Shown: positions 26,520 through 35,514 of the stretch, piece by piece
How positions within the stretch are numbered: the stretch's first letter is position 1
Layout: the number at the start of each line of letters is the position of its first letter
From: JACPUX01 sp964517465
GTDB lineage: Bacteria; Pseudomonadota; Gammaproteobacteria; Burkholderiales; Casimicrobiaceae
Reading direction: 5' to 3'
NCBI GenBank assembly: GCA_964517465.1
Contig: CAZFEK010000021.1
Span: forward strand, 6,946-70,945
Length of the DNA stretch: 64,000 nucleotides
Program-made: the position numbers and the translations under genes
Notes under the pieces: model-generated
Told to the model about the DNA's origin: nothing
The model's database searches: none
What the model saw: only the letters and a program-made list of their open reading frames with translations

Positions 26520-26741
26520 CTATCGCTCTGCCTGGGGCGCCTTGGTCATACACGCCGGGTTGCGGCGAAAGCGATAGTAGCCGACACCGGTGAAAATGAG
26601 CGCGGTGATGGCGCCCCAAATGAGGCCGAAGACGATCGCCTCGGGCGTTGCGGCGCCTTTGACTTTGGCCGTCAGCGCCAGAGCGGCAAAGGCGACCACG
26701 AAGGACATCGCCAGGCGTTTGATCCAGAAGAGCGGGGTCAT
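26520..26741 (-). CDS. Small two-segment membrane protein
   Basis: The 73-residue protein is chosen from ATG 26741; the frame upstream reads into the antisense of the neighbour. Two hydrophobic segments are visible (MSFVVAFAALALTAKVKG and AIVFGLIWGAITALIFTGVG), with a basic end (YYRFRRNPACMTKAPQAER). It has no recognised family. Spacing of 59 bases to the upstream minus-strand gene suggests a shared transcript. Confidence 0.5.
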   Translation of the reverse strand: MTPLFWIKRLAMSFVVAFAALALTAKVKGAATPEAIVFGLIWGAITALIFTGVGYYRFRRNPACMTKAPQAER

Positions 26742-26800
26742 GACGGTACTCGGACAGAGGGTGTGCGGCGCGCTTTTCGCGGGCAAGGGCTCGAGCGCTC

Positions 26801-27262
26801 TTACTTCAGCTTGCGCGACGACCAGTGTATGGCCCGAATTTGCCATGAGGCCTCACGCCGCGTCAGGACCATCAATTCGGCGCCCGCCAATTTGACCGCC
26901 TGATCGCGGTATTGCCCTTGGGTAATACTCTTTGCGCGCAGCCAGGCGGTGTTTCCCGAAAGCGTGACCTCGGTCGCGGTCGATCGCGACGGAACGGCCT
27001 TGGCGAACTCGATGTCGGCTGCCAAGTGATGACGCAAGTACTCTTCCCGCGACTCGACTTCGCCGTTTTCGAGGATGACTGCATCGGCGGCCAAAAGCCT
27101 CTCGATCGCGGCGGCGTCGCCGGCGCGCAGCGCTTCGTGAAACGAACGCGCCACGGACTTGACGGCCGCAGCTTCCGCGTCCGGCGTCTGCGCCGCCGTG
27201 CCTGCGGCGAATAACAGGCACAAGCTGGTGAGGAGGGTTTGGTAGAGGTGATCTCTTGTCAT
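26801..27262 (-). CDS. Secreted SnoaL/DUF4440-like (NTF2-fold) protein
   Basis: The 153-residue protein has a signal peptide (LYQTLLTSLCLLFAAGTAAQ). A compact NTF2-like domain follows: VARSFHEALRAGDAAAIERL, then LAADAVILENGEVESREEYL, a central TEVTLSGNTAWLRAKS and a last strand AELMVLTRREASWQIRAIHW. The domain often serves as a small-molecule pocket or as a scaffold in periplasmic proteins. No catalytic residues are assignable. ATG 27262 lies 23 bases from the end of the GNAT gene upstream on the same strand. Confidence 0.7.
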   Translation of the reverse strand: MTRDHLYQTLLTSLCLLFAAGTAAQTPDAEAAAVKSVARSFHEALRAGDAAAIERLLAADAVILENGEVESREEYLRHHLAADIEFAKAVPSRSTATEVTLSGNTAWLRAKSITQGQYRDQAVKLAGAELMVLTRREASWQIRAIHWSSRKLK

Positions 27263-27285
27263 GGGTAAGGTCCTTCGGAGTTGGG

Positions 27286-27735
27286 TTAGTCGCCGCAGGG
27301 ATTCAGAGCTTCCATGGTAAGGCAGTATTCATGAAACCCGACCGACTGCCAAAACTTGCGCCCCGCAAGGTTGCCCACCAGAAAGTCAATGCGCAGACGC
27401 GGGGCATCGTGCCAGGCATGGGTCCACAGCCATTCGAGGGCGGCGCGGGCGATGCCCTTGCGGCGGTGCTCGGCCATCACGAAGAGCTGGCGCAGATAGA
27501 CGTACTCGGTTTCCGCCTTGAACAATGCGTAACCGACCAAGTTCGATCGCTCTTCGAAGACCACGGCGCGATACTCCCCATGCAGCCAATTCGCCATCCG
27601 ATCGGCCAGTTGCGAAAGACTCATGGCGTTGCGATGACCTTCATCGCGGATGAGCTGCTGGTTCATCGAAGCGAGCGCCGCAAGGTCTTCCGGCGTGGCA
27701 AATCGGTAGAGCATGTCGAACTGGGCGGTTAACAT
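27286..27735 (-). CDS. GNAT-family N-acetyltransferase
   Basis: The protein is about 149 residues from ATG 27735 (MLTAQFDMLYRFATPEDLAA). The acetyl-CoA binding motif A is visible as YVYLRQLFVMAEHRRKGIAR, with the R-x-x-G-x-A loop, followed by the helix AALEWLWTHAW and the strand LRIDFLVGN. Motif B fits the KFWQSVGFHEY segment. The substrate is unknown. An in-frame ATG 16 codons upstream is less likely, because family similarity begins near residue 20 of the long form. Confidence 0.8.
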   Translation of the reverse strand: MLTAQFDMLYRFATPEDLAALASMNQQLIRDEGHRNAMSLSQLADRMANWLHGEYRAVVFEERSNLVGYALFKAETEYVYLRQLFVMAEHRRKGIARAALEWLWTHAWHDAPRLRIDFLVGNLAGRKFWQSVGFHEYCLTMEALNPCGD

Positions 27736-27917
27736 GGGAGCATTTTGGTCGGCATCATGCCCTGGCGCAGCAGGAGCTGGCAAGCGGCGGAAGCGTTGAA
27801 GCGGAGGAGGTTTTCCGGCGGGCCGTTGACGATCGTCAGCGTCGGCGCGAGGTGGCGCAGAAAGACGCCCGGCGCGAAGCTCTGGTGGATACGATCAAGA
27901 ACGACCCTCTCGCTTCG

Positions 27918-28526
27918 TTAGCTCCGCGCCGCATCGCGTGGGTTCTCGACGTTGGCGAGGGTCCAGCTCAAGCGTACGCCGCCCTGCGTCGCGTCGCCCT
28001 CGATGATCTGCGCTCCCTGCGGCAGCTCCCCGTGGAGCGTGCCGAGAAAAACTTCCATCGAGTCGCATGCCGGCCGAAGCCAGTCGGCGAGGCCCAAGAA
28101 ATCGCCGGTCTTCAGCGAAGCCGCCGAGAACTCCGCGCCGCGAAGAAACTGCCGGCCCAGCAGCGCTTCGATCGCGCCTAGGAGTTCGGGCAGATCATCC
28201 AGACTCAACAGGGAGGGCCAGGGTCTTCGACGCAGCGCGAGCGATTGCGCGGTCACTTCAGGTGTCCCGTCTGAACGCCAGCTCACTCGGAAACTCTCGT
28301 CGCGCGGAAACAAGGTGGCACGCCAACCGAGGATGCGCGACAGCCCCAGGCCAAACCACAATTCCTGTGGACCGATATGGGAGCGACGTATCGTCCAGTC
28401 CGAAACCGCTACGGTGGAAAAGCCGATCTTGAAGCCCCAATCGGGATGCTCGCCCGCAGGTGGATTCAAACCGCGTTTTTCGAGCCAGGCGAAGACCTCG
28501 GGATTGATGCGCGGGATTTCAGGCAT
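27918..28526 (-). CDS. Hypothetical protein
   Basis: I do not recognise this roughly 202-residue soluble protein. It starts at ATG 28526 (MPEIPRINPEVFAWLEKRGL). The middle has several aromatic-rich strands (DWGFKIGFSTVAVSDWTIRR, ELWFGLGLSRILGWRATLFP) and a helix-rich C-terminal half (DLPELLGAIEALLGRQFLRG). No signal peptide or metal-binding motif is present. About 180 bases separate it from the GNAT gene downstream on the same strand. Confidence 0.5.
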   Translation of the reverse strand: MPEIPRINPEVFAWLEKRGLNPPAGEHPDWGFKIGFSTVAVSDWTIRRSHIGPQELWFGLGLSRILGWRATLFPRDESFRVSWRSDGTPEVTAQSLALRRRPWPSLLSLDDLPELLGAIEALLGRQFLRGAEFSAASLKTGDFLGLADWLRPACDSMEVFLGTLHGELPQGAQIIEGDATQGGVRLSWTLANVENPRDAARS

Positions 28527-28715
28527 GGCAGCGGCGGCGCTCAGGCGTTCAGGTCGCGGGAGTGCACTCAATCACCGTTTTTGCACCACAGCGGCAGTGA
28601 GTAAGGGTAGTCCTTTTCTGCTGCGGTGGCGCGGCTTGGTCGCGTGTGAGTTGGGGTCGGTAGGTTTTGCCACCAAACACGATGCGGGCGAAAACCGCGA
28701 GCTTACGGCACGGGC

Positions 28716-29963
28716 TCAAACCAAGACCCCCACCACCGCCCCGCAAGAAAGTGTCGCCAGCGTGCCTGCGAGGAGCGACTTCAAGCCCAGCTCCAGCACC
28801 TCATCTCGTCGCTCGGGGCAGAGGGTGGCCATGCCGCCGATCATGATGCCCAGGCTGCCGAAGTTGGCGAAGCCGCACAGGGCGTAGGTCATGATCAGGC
28901 GACTGCGGGCGGAGAGGGCTTCGGGTGGGAGTTTGGCGAGATCGAGGTAGGCGATGAATTCGTTCAACACCGTCTTGGTGCCCATCAAGGCGCCAGCGGT
29001 GCGTGCTTCTTCCCAGGGGATGCCGGCCATCCAGACCAGTGGCGCCATGAGGTAACCCAAGAGGCGTTGCAGCGAGATCGGTTGATCCCCCCAGGGCGGC
29101 AAGGCCGCGAGTATCAGGTTGGCCAGATGCACCAGGGCCACCAGCACCACCAACATGGCGACGATGTTGAGCAGGAGCTTGACGCCTTCGAGTGTGCCCT
29201 GGGTGATGGCGTCCATGGTGGTGCGCGCCGTACTGGGCAGCTCCAGCCGGCCGCCGGTAGGCAGGCCTTCGGTAGGCACCAGCAGCAGCGAAAAGAAAAT
29301 CGCCGCCGGTGCGGAGATCAAGGACGCGACCATCAAGTGGCCGATGGCATCGGGAATGACGGGGCCGAGGATCATTGCATACAAAGCCATTACCGTGCCG
29401 GCGATGCCGGCCATGCCGCCGGTCATGATGACAAAGAGTTCACCGCGTGACACCTGCGCAAGATAGGGCCGAACGAACAGCGGCGCTTCCACCATGCCGA
29501 CGAAGACATTGGCCGCGGTGGAAACGCCCACCGCGCCGCCCACGCCCATGACCCTTTCCAGCACCCACGAAAACGCTTTGACCAACACTGGCAGAATGCG
29601 CCAATGGAACAACAAAGCCGACAGGGCGCTCACCACCAGCACCAGGGGCAGCGCTTGGAAGGCCAGCACGAAACTCGCTCCGGGGGCGCTTTCTTTGAAG
29701 GGCAGGGTGCCGCCTCCGAGGTAGCCGAAAACAAATTTCGTTCCTTCGCGAGTCGAGGCTTCCAGCGCGAGCAGCGCCTCGTTGAGCCCCACCGAGAAGG
29801 CCTTGAATGTTGGGAGCTTCAAGAGCAGAAGAGCAAGCGCGAACTGAAGCAGCACGCCGGCGATTACGCCTCGCCAGGGAATGGCGCGGCGTTTTTCGGA
29901 AAGGGCATAGGCCAACAGAAGCAGGCTGGAGAAGCCGACCAGGGAATGGGCGAGGGGACTCAT
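28716..29963 (-). CDS. nupC: Concentrative nucleoside transporter (CNT/NupC family)
   Basis: The 415-residue membrane protein has about ten hydrophobic segments and the CNT hallmarks: an N-terminal Nucleos_tra2_N-like region (PWRGVIAGVLLQFALALLLL), a gate domain, and the C-terminal core with GVSTAANVFVGMVEAPLFVR, ELFVIMTGGMAGIAGTVMAL, and GTKTVLNEFIAYLDLA followed by TYALCGFANFGSLGIMIGG. These motifs bind Na+ or H+ and the nucleoside. It would import nucleosides across the inner membrane. Start ATG 29963; the upstream frame is antisense to the protease gene, which diverges from it. Confidence 0.9.
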   Translation of the reverse strand: MSPLAHSLVGFSSLLLLAYALSEKRRAIPWRGVIAGVLLQFALALLLLKLPTFKAFSVGLNEALLALEASTREGTKFVFGYLGGGTLPFKESAPGASFVLAFQALPLVLVVSALSALLFHWRILPVLVKAFSWVLERVMGVGGAVGVSTAANVFVGMVEAPLFVRPYLAQVSRGELFVIMTGGMAGIAGTVMALYAMILGPVIPDAIGHLMVASLISAPAAIFFSLLLVPTEGLPTGGRLELPSTARTTMDAITQGTLEGVKLLLNIVAMLVVLVALVHLANLILAALPPWGDQPISLQRLLGYLMAPLVWMAGIPWEEARTAGALMGTKTVLNEFIAYLDLAKLPPEALSARSRLIMTYALCGFANFGSLGIMIGGMATLCPERRDEVLELGLKSLLAGTLATLSCGAVVGVLV

Positions 29964-30103
29964 GCTGCGATGGTAATCCGTAGCGGCGCTTCGTGTCGAT
30001 GATGCCGCGCTTGCCCTGGGTGCGCTCGCCGCGCTATGCTCGCGCCTTCCTGGCCATGCCGACCATACTGCGTGCCTTTGTTCTCCTCGCCGAAGTGCCT
30101 TCC

Positions 30104-31417
30104 GTGTTGCCATTGAAATTCGTCGGGCGAAGCCTGATCGCTTTGGCGGGTTCCGTGCTGGCGCTGGCTGCTTGGGCGCAGAATCCGCCCGTGGCGGCGG
30201 CCGAGGTGCCGCTGGCGCCGGTTTCCGAGGCGGCGCGCGATCTTTTGCATCGGGTGCGGCCCGCGGTCGTGCAAATCAAAGGCTTTTTCGGCGCCAACAC
30301 TTCGCAGGCATTTCACGGCACCGGTTTTGCCGTGGCGCGAGATGGCATTTTCGTCACCAACTATCACGTGGTGGCGGAACAGGTGATGTATCCAGACAAA
30401 TATCGGCTGGAATATCGCACTCCCGACGGCACGACCGGCAAAATCGCGGTGCTGGCGGTCGATGTGCGGCATGACCTCGCCATCGTGCGGGCCGAGGGTC
30501 TGGCGCCGGAGCCGCTGACCTTGGACGCGCGGGTGCCGGAGAAAGGCTCGCGCGCTTTTTCGATCGGATTTCCGCTCGATGTGGGGCTCACCATCACCGA
30601 GGGTGTTTCCAACGGCCGGGTGGAAGATTCCTTCGATCCGCGCATCCATTACTCCGGCGCCATCAACGGGGGCATGTCCGGAGGCCCCGCGCTCAATGCC
30701 CGCGGCGAGGTGATCGGAGTCAACGTTTCCGGTTATCGCTTTCAGCAACTGGTGAGTTTTCTCGTTCCGGCGCAGCATGCCCGGCAACTGCTAACCCGCG
30801 CTCTGGGGGGGGCGGCAGCGCTGCCGCAATTGAGGCGGGATGCGGCGACGCAACTGCAAGGGCATGCCAGTGAGCTCCTGGCGGCTTTCAGCGGCGAGTT
30901 TGCCACCCAGCGGGTCAATGGTTATCAGCTTCCCGCCAAGCTCACCCCGTTTGTGGATTGCAGCGCCTCCGGCGATCCGGCACCGCAGGCGCCGGTACAA
31001 ACCGTCACCGTGAAATGTGCCGCCAAGGCAGGACTCTATGTTCAGCAGGGGCTTTACACCGGCGACCTGAACTATGCGCATTACGTTTTGAGCACCGAAA
31101 AGCTGGATAGCTGGCGTTTTGCGCGCAAGCTCTCGGGTTATGCTTCGGCGCGGGGCGCGTTCGGCTCCCGGCGGCATGTCGGCCCTTTCGCTTGCGAAAA
31201 AAGCGTGGTCCAGCTGCGCGGCTTTGACGCCAGCCTTCTGGTCTGCGTCCGAAGCTACCGGCGCTTGGAGGGTCTTGCCGACATCACCTTGCGGGTGATC
31301 AGCCTCAACAACGGCGTGCAAGGCTTCGCCAGCCACCTCGATATGTACGGCATTGAAGCCCAGGCAGGGTTGGCCTTTGTGCGACGCTATGTGGAGGCCA
31401 TGGCATGGGGCTCATGA
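30104..31417 (+). CDS. Secreted trypsin-like serine protease
   Basis: The S1-type triad is in order: His in FVTNYHVVAEQV, Asp in VRHDLAIVRAEG and Ser in INGGMSGGPALNARG. The oxyanion GMSGGP motif and the following GEVIGVNVSG strand match DegP/HtrA-like protease domains, but no PDZ domain follows. Instead a C-terminal region of about 200 residues contains four Cys (VDCSAS, VKCAAK, FACEKS, LVCVRS). Those may form two disulfides in the periplasm. The start is uncertain: GTG 30104 gives a good signal peptide (LIALAGSVLALAAWA), while ATG 30056 and GTG 29993 are longer options. Confidence 0.78.
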   Translation: MLPLKFVGRSLIALAGSVLALAAWAQNPPVAAAEVPLAPVSEAARDLLHRVRPAVVQIKGFFGANTSQAFHGTGFAVARDGIFVTNYHVVAEQVMYPDKYRLEYRTPDGTTGKIAVLAVDVRHDLAIVRAEGLAPEPLTLDARVPEKGSRAFSIGFPLDVGLTITEGVSNGRVEDSFDPRIHYSGAINGGMSGGPALNARGEVIGVNVSGYRFQQLVSFLVPAQHARQLLTRALGGAAALPQLRRDAATQLQGHASELLAAFSGEFATQRVNGYQLPAKLTPFVDCSASGDPAPQAPVQTVTVKCAAKAGLYVQQGLYTGDLNYAHYVLSTEKLDSWRFARKLSGYASARGAFGSRRHVGPFACEKSVVQLRGFDASLLVCVRSYRRLEGLADITLRVISLNNGVQGFASHLDMYGIEAQAGLAFVRRYVEAMAWGS

Positions 31418-31508
31418 GAGTCGCCGTGGCTGGGGGCGCGGCTTTTTGGTTCCGGCCTGTCTGGCTTGGGAGTGAACGCGGCGTTCCCGGCGCTGGAAGG
31501 GCAGGCCC

Positions 31509-32522
31509 GTGAGCGAACCGGGCTTCGTCGTGGAAGTGCTCGACCACCACGGCCGGGCGCAGGCCCGTCACCGCTTCGCGCTTCATGAAGGGTGCGCAGA
31601 GGCGACGGTGGGCCGTGGCATCGGCGCCGATGTCGTGATCGACGATGTCCATGCCGCGGCGCTGCACGCCCGCATCGAAGTCGATGCCCAAGGCGGCGTC
31701 CGGGTCACCGACTTGGGCTCGGTCAACGGCCTTTGGGTGAATGGCAAGCGGGAGCGCGAGGTCCAGCGACTCGTTCTGCCCGATGGTGGATTTCAAATCG
31801 GGCGCACTCGGATCAAGGTTCGCACCGCGGCTGAAACACTTGCGCCCGAAAAGCCCGAGGGTTTGGGAAAACTCGATTTCGCCAGCGCTTCGAGCCGGGT
31901 TTCCCTGGGCGCCGGCGGCGCTTTTGTCTTATATGGCATTTATACCGCCTGGGTCGAGGCGCCTCGTGATGTGCTGGCGGCGATGGTCACGGCGGTGGCT
32001 TTTTCGCTGGGCGCTGCGGCCGTGTGGATTACCGCTTGGGCGCTGCTGTCGCGCATGCTCACTGGCGAGTGGCGCTGGCTGCGGCATGCTGCGGTGTTTT
32101 TTGGCGTCATGGTGGCCGCGGGCGCTGTCGAAGGTTTGGCCGAGCTGGGTTGGTTTGCCCTGAGTCTGCGCGCTTGGGACGGACGCGCCTTGCTGATCGG
32201 CGTCTTGGGGTTTGGCGGCTTGCTCTACGGGCACCTCAGTAACTCGGCGCATTTGAGCCGGCGCCAGGCGATCGTGGTGGCCGCGCTGCTGCCGCTTATG
32301 ATCGGCGGCACGGCGCTGTGGGTGCAAGCGCGAAATGACGCCCGCAACGTCAATCACATCGGCTTGGAGGAGCGGGTCTATCCCGCAGCCTTGCGCTTGC
32401 GTTCGGGCATTGCGACCGAAGAATTTTTCGTTCGCGCGTCCGCGTTGGCCGAGCGCGCCGAGAAAAAGCGCAAAGAAGTCCCGGCCGATGACGGGGACGA
32501 CGAAGTCGATTTTCTGGATTGA
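31509..32522 (+). CDS. FHA-domain membrane protein
   Basis: The 337-residue protein starts at GTG. Residues 1-110 are a forkhead-associated domain, with the phosphothreonine-binding elements VGRGIGADVVIDD, LHARIEVD and DLGSVNGLWVNGK. Residues about 135-290 hold four or five hydrophobic segments (AGGAFVLYGIYTAWVEAP, AMVTAVAFSLGAAAVWITAW, HAAVFFGVMVAAGAVEGLAE, LLIGVLGFGGLLYG, VVAALLPLMIGGTALWV). An acidic tail ends the protein. The FHA domain suggests response to a Ser/Thr kinase, but none is visible nearby. It lies 92 bases after the protease and 26 bases before a cytochrome c gene. Confidence 0.8.
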   Translation: MSEPGFVVEVLDHHGRAQARHRFALHEGCAEATVGRGIGADVVIDDVHAAALHARIEVDAQGGVRVTDLGSVNGLWVNGKREREVQRLVLPDGGFQIGRTRIKVRTAAETLAPEKPEGLGKLDFASASSRVSLGAGGAFVLYGIYTAWVEAPRDVLAAMVTAVAFSLGAAAVWITAWALLSRMLTGEWRWLRHAAVFFGVMVAAGAVEGLAELGWFALSLRAWDGRALLIGVLGFGGLLYGHLSNSAHLSRRQAIVVAALLPLMIGGTALWVQARNDARNVNHIGLEERVYPAALRLRSGIATEEFFVRASALAERAEKKRKEVPADDGDDEVDFLD

Positions 32523-32547
32523 TGTTTTGCGGAACGGCGAGGCAATC

Positions 32548-32859
32548 ATGATTGGGCAACGGAATTGGAGATGGCTGCTCATGGCGGCCTTATGGCAAAG
32601 CGCTGCGATGGCGCAGACCACGCCGACGACGACCGATCAGCTGCCGCGCACGCGCGGCGCGCTGTTGTATGAAACCCATTGCGGCACTTGCCACAGCAAA
32701 GAACTGCATTGGCGCGACAAGCGGCTGGCGAAAGATTGGGCCGGCCTCGCCAACCAAGTGCGCCGCTGGCAAGACAATGCCGGTCTCAACTGGAGCGGGG
32801 AAGACATCGGCGCCGTGGCCGAATATTTGAACGAACGGATTTATCGCTATCCGAGGTAA
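32548..32859 (+). CDS. Small c-type cytochrome
   Basis: The 103-residue protein starts at ATG 32548. It has a signal peptide (WLLMAALWQSAAMAQ) and one haem-binding CGTCH motif in YETHCGTCHSKELHWRDKR. A Met ligand is not obvious in the mature part; the second axial ligand is uncertain. The length fits a monohaem, class I-like periplasmic electron carrier. It is probably co-transcribed with the FHA protein gene. Confidence 0.75.
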   Translation: MIGQRNWRWLLMAALWQSAAMAQTTPTTTDQLPRTRGALLYETHCGTCHSKELHWRDKRLAKDWAGLANQVRRWQDNAGLNWSGEDIGAVAEYLNERIYRYPR

Positions 32860-32939
32860 GGGACCAAGGGCAGAGGGCCCAAACGCGAAAATAGAACAAC
32901 ACCGGTGTCGCGGCCGCTCGTTGGCGTCTACTTTGCAGT

Positions 32940-33048
32940 GAAGGCGGCCTTCGCCGCGACCAATCGGGCTTACCGGAGCGGCCTGAGCCGAGATGGATTT
33001 CGCGACGATGGTGAAGCGGTGCATCGGGGGCAAGCCCGCTCCTTGGCG
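32940..33048. repeat. Degenerate REP-like repeat (family D relative)
   Basis: The stretch reads GGCGGCCTTCGCCGCGACC, then GGAGCGGCCTGAGCCG, and ends GGGGGCAAGCCCGCTCCTTGG. These are recognisable but diverged forms of the REP halves at 25704-25918. It fills the gap between the cytochrome c and KTSC genes, which converge. Confidence 0.55.
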
Positions 33049-33049
33049 G

Positions 33050-33262
33050 CTACTTCACCCTTCGACCGGTGAACTCCTCTTCGATGTTGTCGCGGAAATA
33101 ACTCGCCGCGGAGGAGGAAGCAAGCAGCCGCCTGGCCATTTCCGCCGAGACACCGCGGTATTCCATCACCTGGCCGTTGCTGAATTCCACTTGCAAAACG
33201 CGGTTGCGGTCGTCGTAGCCGGCAGCACGCAAGTTGCCGCTGGAGAGGCGTTTCATTTCCAT
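33050..33262 (-). CDS. KTSC-domain protein
   Basis: The 70-residue protein has the KTSC pattern: SSGNLRAAGYDDRNRVLQVE, then FSNGQVMEYRGVSAEMARRL, then SSSAASYFRDNIEEEF. The KTSC domain is small and of unknown function, sometimes found with lysyl-tRNA synthetase or ribonuclease domains. Start ATG 33262, or the Met two codons later. It is convergent with the cytochrome c gene and divergent from the S9 peptidase gene. Confidence 0.75.
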   Translation of the reverse strand: MEMKRLSSGNLRAAGYDDRNRVLQVEFSNGQVMEYRGVSAEMARRLLASSSAASYFRDNIEEEFTGRRVK

Positions 33263-33333
33263 GTCGAAGCCTCGATGAATTGGTTACAATTCGTGCGATT
33301 CTAACAAAGTGAACCAGCCTTTCCGGAGGACCC

Positions 33334-35514
33334 GTGAGCAGCCGCGCCAAAGCCTTTACCGTCGAGGACCTCTGGGCCATTGAGCGATTGTCGGCGCCTA
33401 GCTTGGCGCCGGACGGGAAACGCCTGGTAGTGGCGGCAACTCGCTACGATTTGGCCAAAAACGAGGGGCGCGACCAACTCTGGGTGTTGTCGGTCGAGGG
33501 GCGGGCGAAGAGGCGCCTGGCAGAGGCAAGCCCGGGATCGGATCCGCGCTGGTCGCCGACCGGGCACCACATCGCTTTCATCGCCAAACGCGAAGGCGAC
33601 GACACCCCTCAGGTTTATCTGATCGATCCCGATGGCGGTGAGGCGCGGCGGCTGACGCGGCTTGCCACCGGCGCGTCCAACTTGCGCTGGTTTCCCGACG
33701 GGCGTCAGCTGGCATTCATTTCCTGGGCCTGGCCGGATCTGAGCACGCCGCAGGCCCAGGCGCGACGGATGAAGGAGCAGGAGAAGGACCCCGTCAAGGC
33801 GCACGCCAGCGAGCGCGTGAGTTATCGCTATTGGGATCATTGGTTGACCGACGGGCGCGTGCCCAGGCTTTATGTGGTCAGCCTGAACGGGGTTTGCCGC
33901 GATCTCTTGGCGGGCAAACCTTGGTCGCTCCTTTGGTTCGACCCCACGCGGGAGCTTTTCGACATCCGCCCGGACGGGCGGGAAGTAGCCCTGAGCGTCG
34001 ATCTGTCCGCCGAGCCCAAGTGGGGCAATGACACCGATATCGTCACCGTCGAGATGGCCAGCGGCAAATGGAAAAACCTCACCCGCGGCAGCGGCCGAGG
34101 CAACAGCGAGCCGCGCTACTCACCCGATGGGCGACATCTTGCTTACCTTTCCTGCGACTATCATCGCTCGCTCGACGATCAGCCGCGCATATTCTTGCGC
34201 GATCTGAAAAGCAACAAAACGCGCATGTTGGCGGCCGATTGGGACAGAGCCCCTACCCATTTGCGCTGGGCGCCGGATTCGCGGGCGATCTATTGCCTCG
34301 CCGAGGATCGGGGGCATCAACCGCTGTTTCGCATTGAACTCGACGGCGCCGAGGCGCAGGCAAAAACCGGGGCCGGCACGGTGGCCGGTTTCGATCTCGG
34401 CCCGTCGGGCGAGCTGCTGGTGCTGACGCGGTCTCGCTTCACTGCGCCTGCGGAGCTTGCGGCGGTCAGCAAAGGGCAGGAGAGAGTGCTCTTCGCACCG
34501 GGGCAGCGGGTGACGGAGCGAATCCAACTGGGCGCCGTGCGCGAATTTGTGATCCCAGGAGCCGAAGGCGAAGCGGTGCAGTTCTGGGTGAGTTATCCGC
34601 CCCGCTTTGACCACGGGTCGATCGCAAGCAGCGCCGCTTGCGACGGAGTGAGCGAGACCAAGCGCAAACCAGGAGCCGCTGGCCCCGTTTCGGCTGGTGG
34701 CGAGGATGCCCCGCCCTCTCGGGGCGGGGTGACACACCCCGCCCAAAAGTGGCCGCTATTGCAAATGATACACGGCGGGCCGCACTCGGCTTGGCTCGAT
34801 TTCTTCCACTTTCGCTGGAACGCCCAGATTTTTGCCGCGCAGGGCTACGTGGTGGTGAGCGTCAATTATCACGGCTCCAGCGGCTGGGGACAGCGCTTTC
34901 TCGAAAGCGACAACGGCTGTTATGGCGCCAAAGAATCCGCTGACATCGAAGCCGTCACGGACTGGATGCTGGCGCAGGGCTATATCGACCCCGAGCGGCT
35001 CTACGCCGCGGGCGGAAGCTATGGCGGCTACATGGTGGCCTGGCTCAACGGCCACAGCTCGCGTTATCGAGCCTATGTGTGCCATGCCGGTTGCTGGGAC
35101 TGGATGAGTATGATGGCAACCGACGTGTACAGCTACTTCAACCATGAGCTGGGCGCGTTTCACTGGGAGGACGAAGGCCGGGTCATGGCGCAGTCGCCGC
35201 ATCATTTCGCCGCGAACTGCCGCACGCCCACTCTGGTCATTCACGGTGAGCTCGATTACCGCGTTCCCGCTGCCCAGGGCTTGCAGTATTACGCGACGCT
35301 TAAGGCGATGGGCGTGCCGGCGCGGCTATTGGTGTTCCCCGACGAAAACCACTGGATACTCAAGCCGCAAAACGCGCGGCGCTGGACCGAGGAGTTCCTC
35401 GACTGGTTGGCCCGCCATGGCGGTCCCAGGCTCAAAGGGGCTTCGGTCCGGAAGCCCGCCGCGGTTCGATCATCAGCGAAGCGAGCGCGCTCAGCACCAA
35501 AACGAGAGCGGTGA
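33334..35514 (+). CDS. S9-family prolyl oligopeptidase-like peptidase with repeat insertion
   Basis: The 726-residue enzyme starts at GTG behind CCGGAGGA. An N-terminal beta-propeller has WSPTGHHIAFIAKREGD, YSPDGRHLAYLS and WAPDSRAIYCL blades. The alpha/beta hydrolase domain has Ser562 in AAGGSYGGYMV, Asp641 in IHGELDYRVP and His673 in PDENHWILKP. It resembles acylaminoacyl or dipeptidyl peptidases, acting on short peptides. Residues about 426-469 (DHGSIASSAACDGVSETKRK onward) are encoded by a family A repeat placed in frame just before KWPLLQMIHGGP. The insertion separates the propeller from the catalytic domain and keeps the frame open. There is no signal peptide. Confidence 0.88.
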   Translation: MSSRAKAFTVEDLWAIERLSAPSLAPDGKRLVVAATRYDLAKNEGRDQLWVLSVEGRAKRRLAEASPGSDPRWSPTGHHIAFIAKREGDDTPQVYLIDPDGGEARRLTRLATGASNLRWFPDGRQLAFISWAWPDLSTPQAQARRMKEQEKDPVKAHASERVSYRYWDHWLTDGRVPRLYVVSLNGVCRDLLAGKPWSLLWFDPTRELFDIRPDGREVALSVDLSAEPKWGNDTDIVTVEMASGKWKNLTRGSGRGNSEPRYSPDGRHLAYLSCDYHRSLDDQPRIFLRDLKSNKTRMLAADWDRAPTHLRWAPDSRAIYCLAEDRGHQPLFRIELDGAEAQAKTGAGTVAGFDLGPSGELLVLTRSRFTAPAELAAVSKGQERVLFAPGQRVTERIQLGAVREFVIPGAEGEAVQFWVSYPPRFDHGSIASSAACDGVSETKRKPGAAGPVSAGGEDAPPSRGGVTHPAQKWPLLQMIHGGPHSAWLDFFHFRWNAQIFAAQGYVVVSVNYHGSSGWGQRFLESDNGCYGAKESADIEAVTDWMLAQGYIDPERLYAAGGSYGGYMVAWLNGHSSRYRAYVCHAGCWDWMSMMATDVYSYFNHELGAFHWEDEGRVMAQSPHHFAANCRTPTLVIHGELDYRVPAAQGLQYYATLKAMGVPARLLVFPDENHWILKPQNARRWTEEFLDWLARHGGPRLKGASVRKPAAVRSSAKRARSAPKRER
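34611..34739. repeat. Family A repeat inside the S9 peptidase gene
   Basis: The sequence begins CCACGGGTCGATCGCAAG and keeps the linkers GTGAGCGAGA and GTGGCGAGGATGCC of the copies at 23488-23737. Its hairpins use different bases: CGCAAGC/GCTTGCG for the first, and CCCCG/CGGGG for the last. The element reads through without a stop in the coding frame and adds about 43 residues. Confidence 0.8.
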
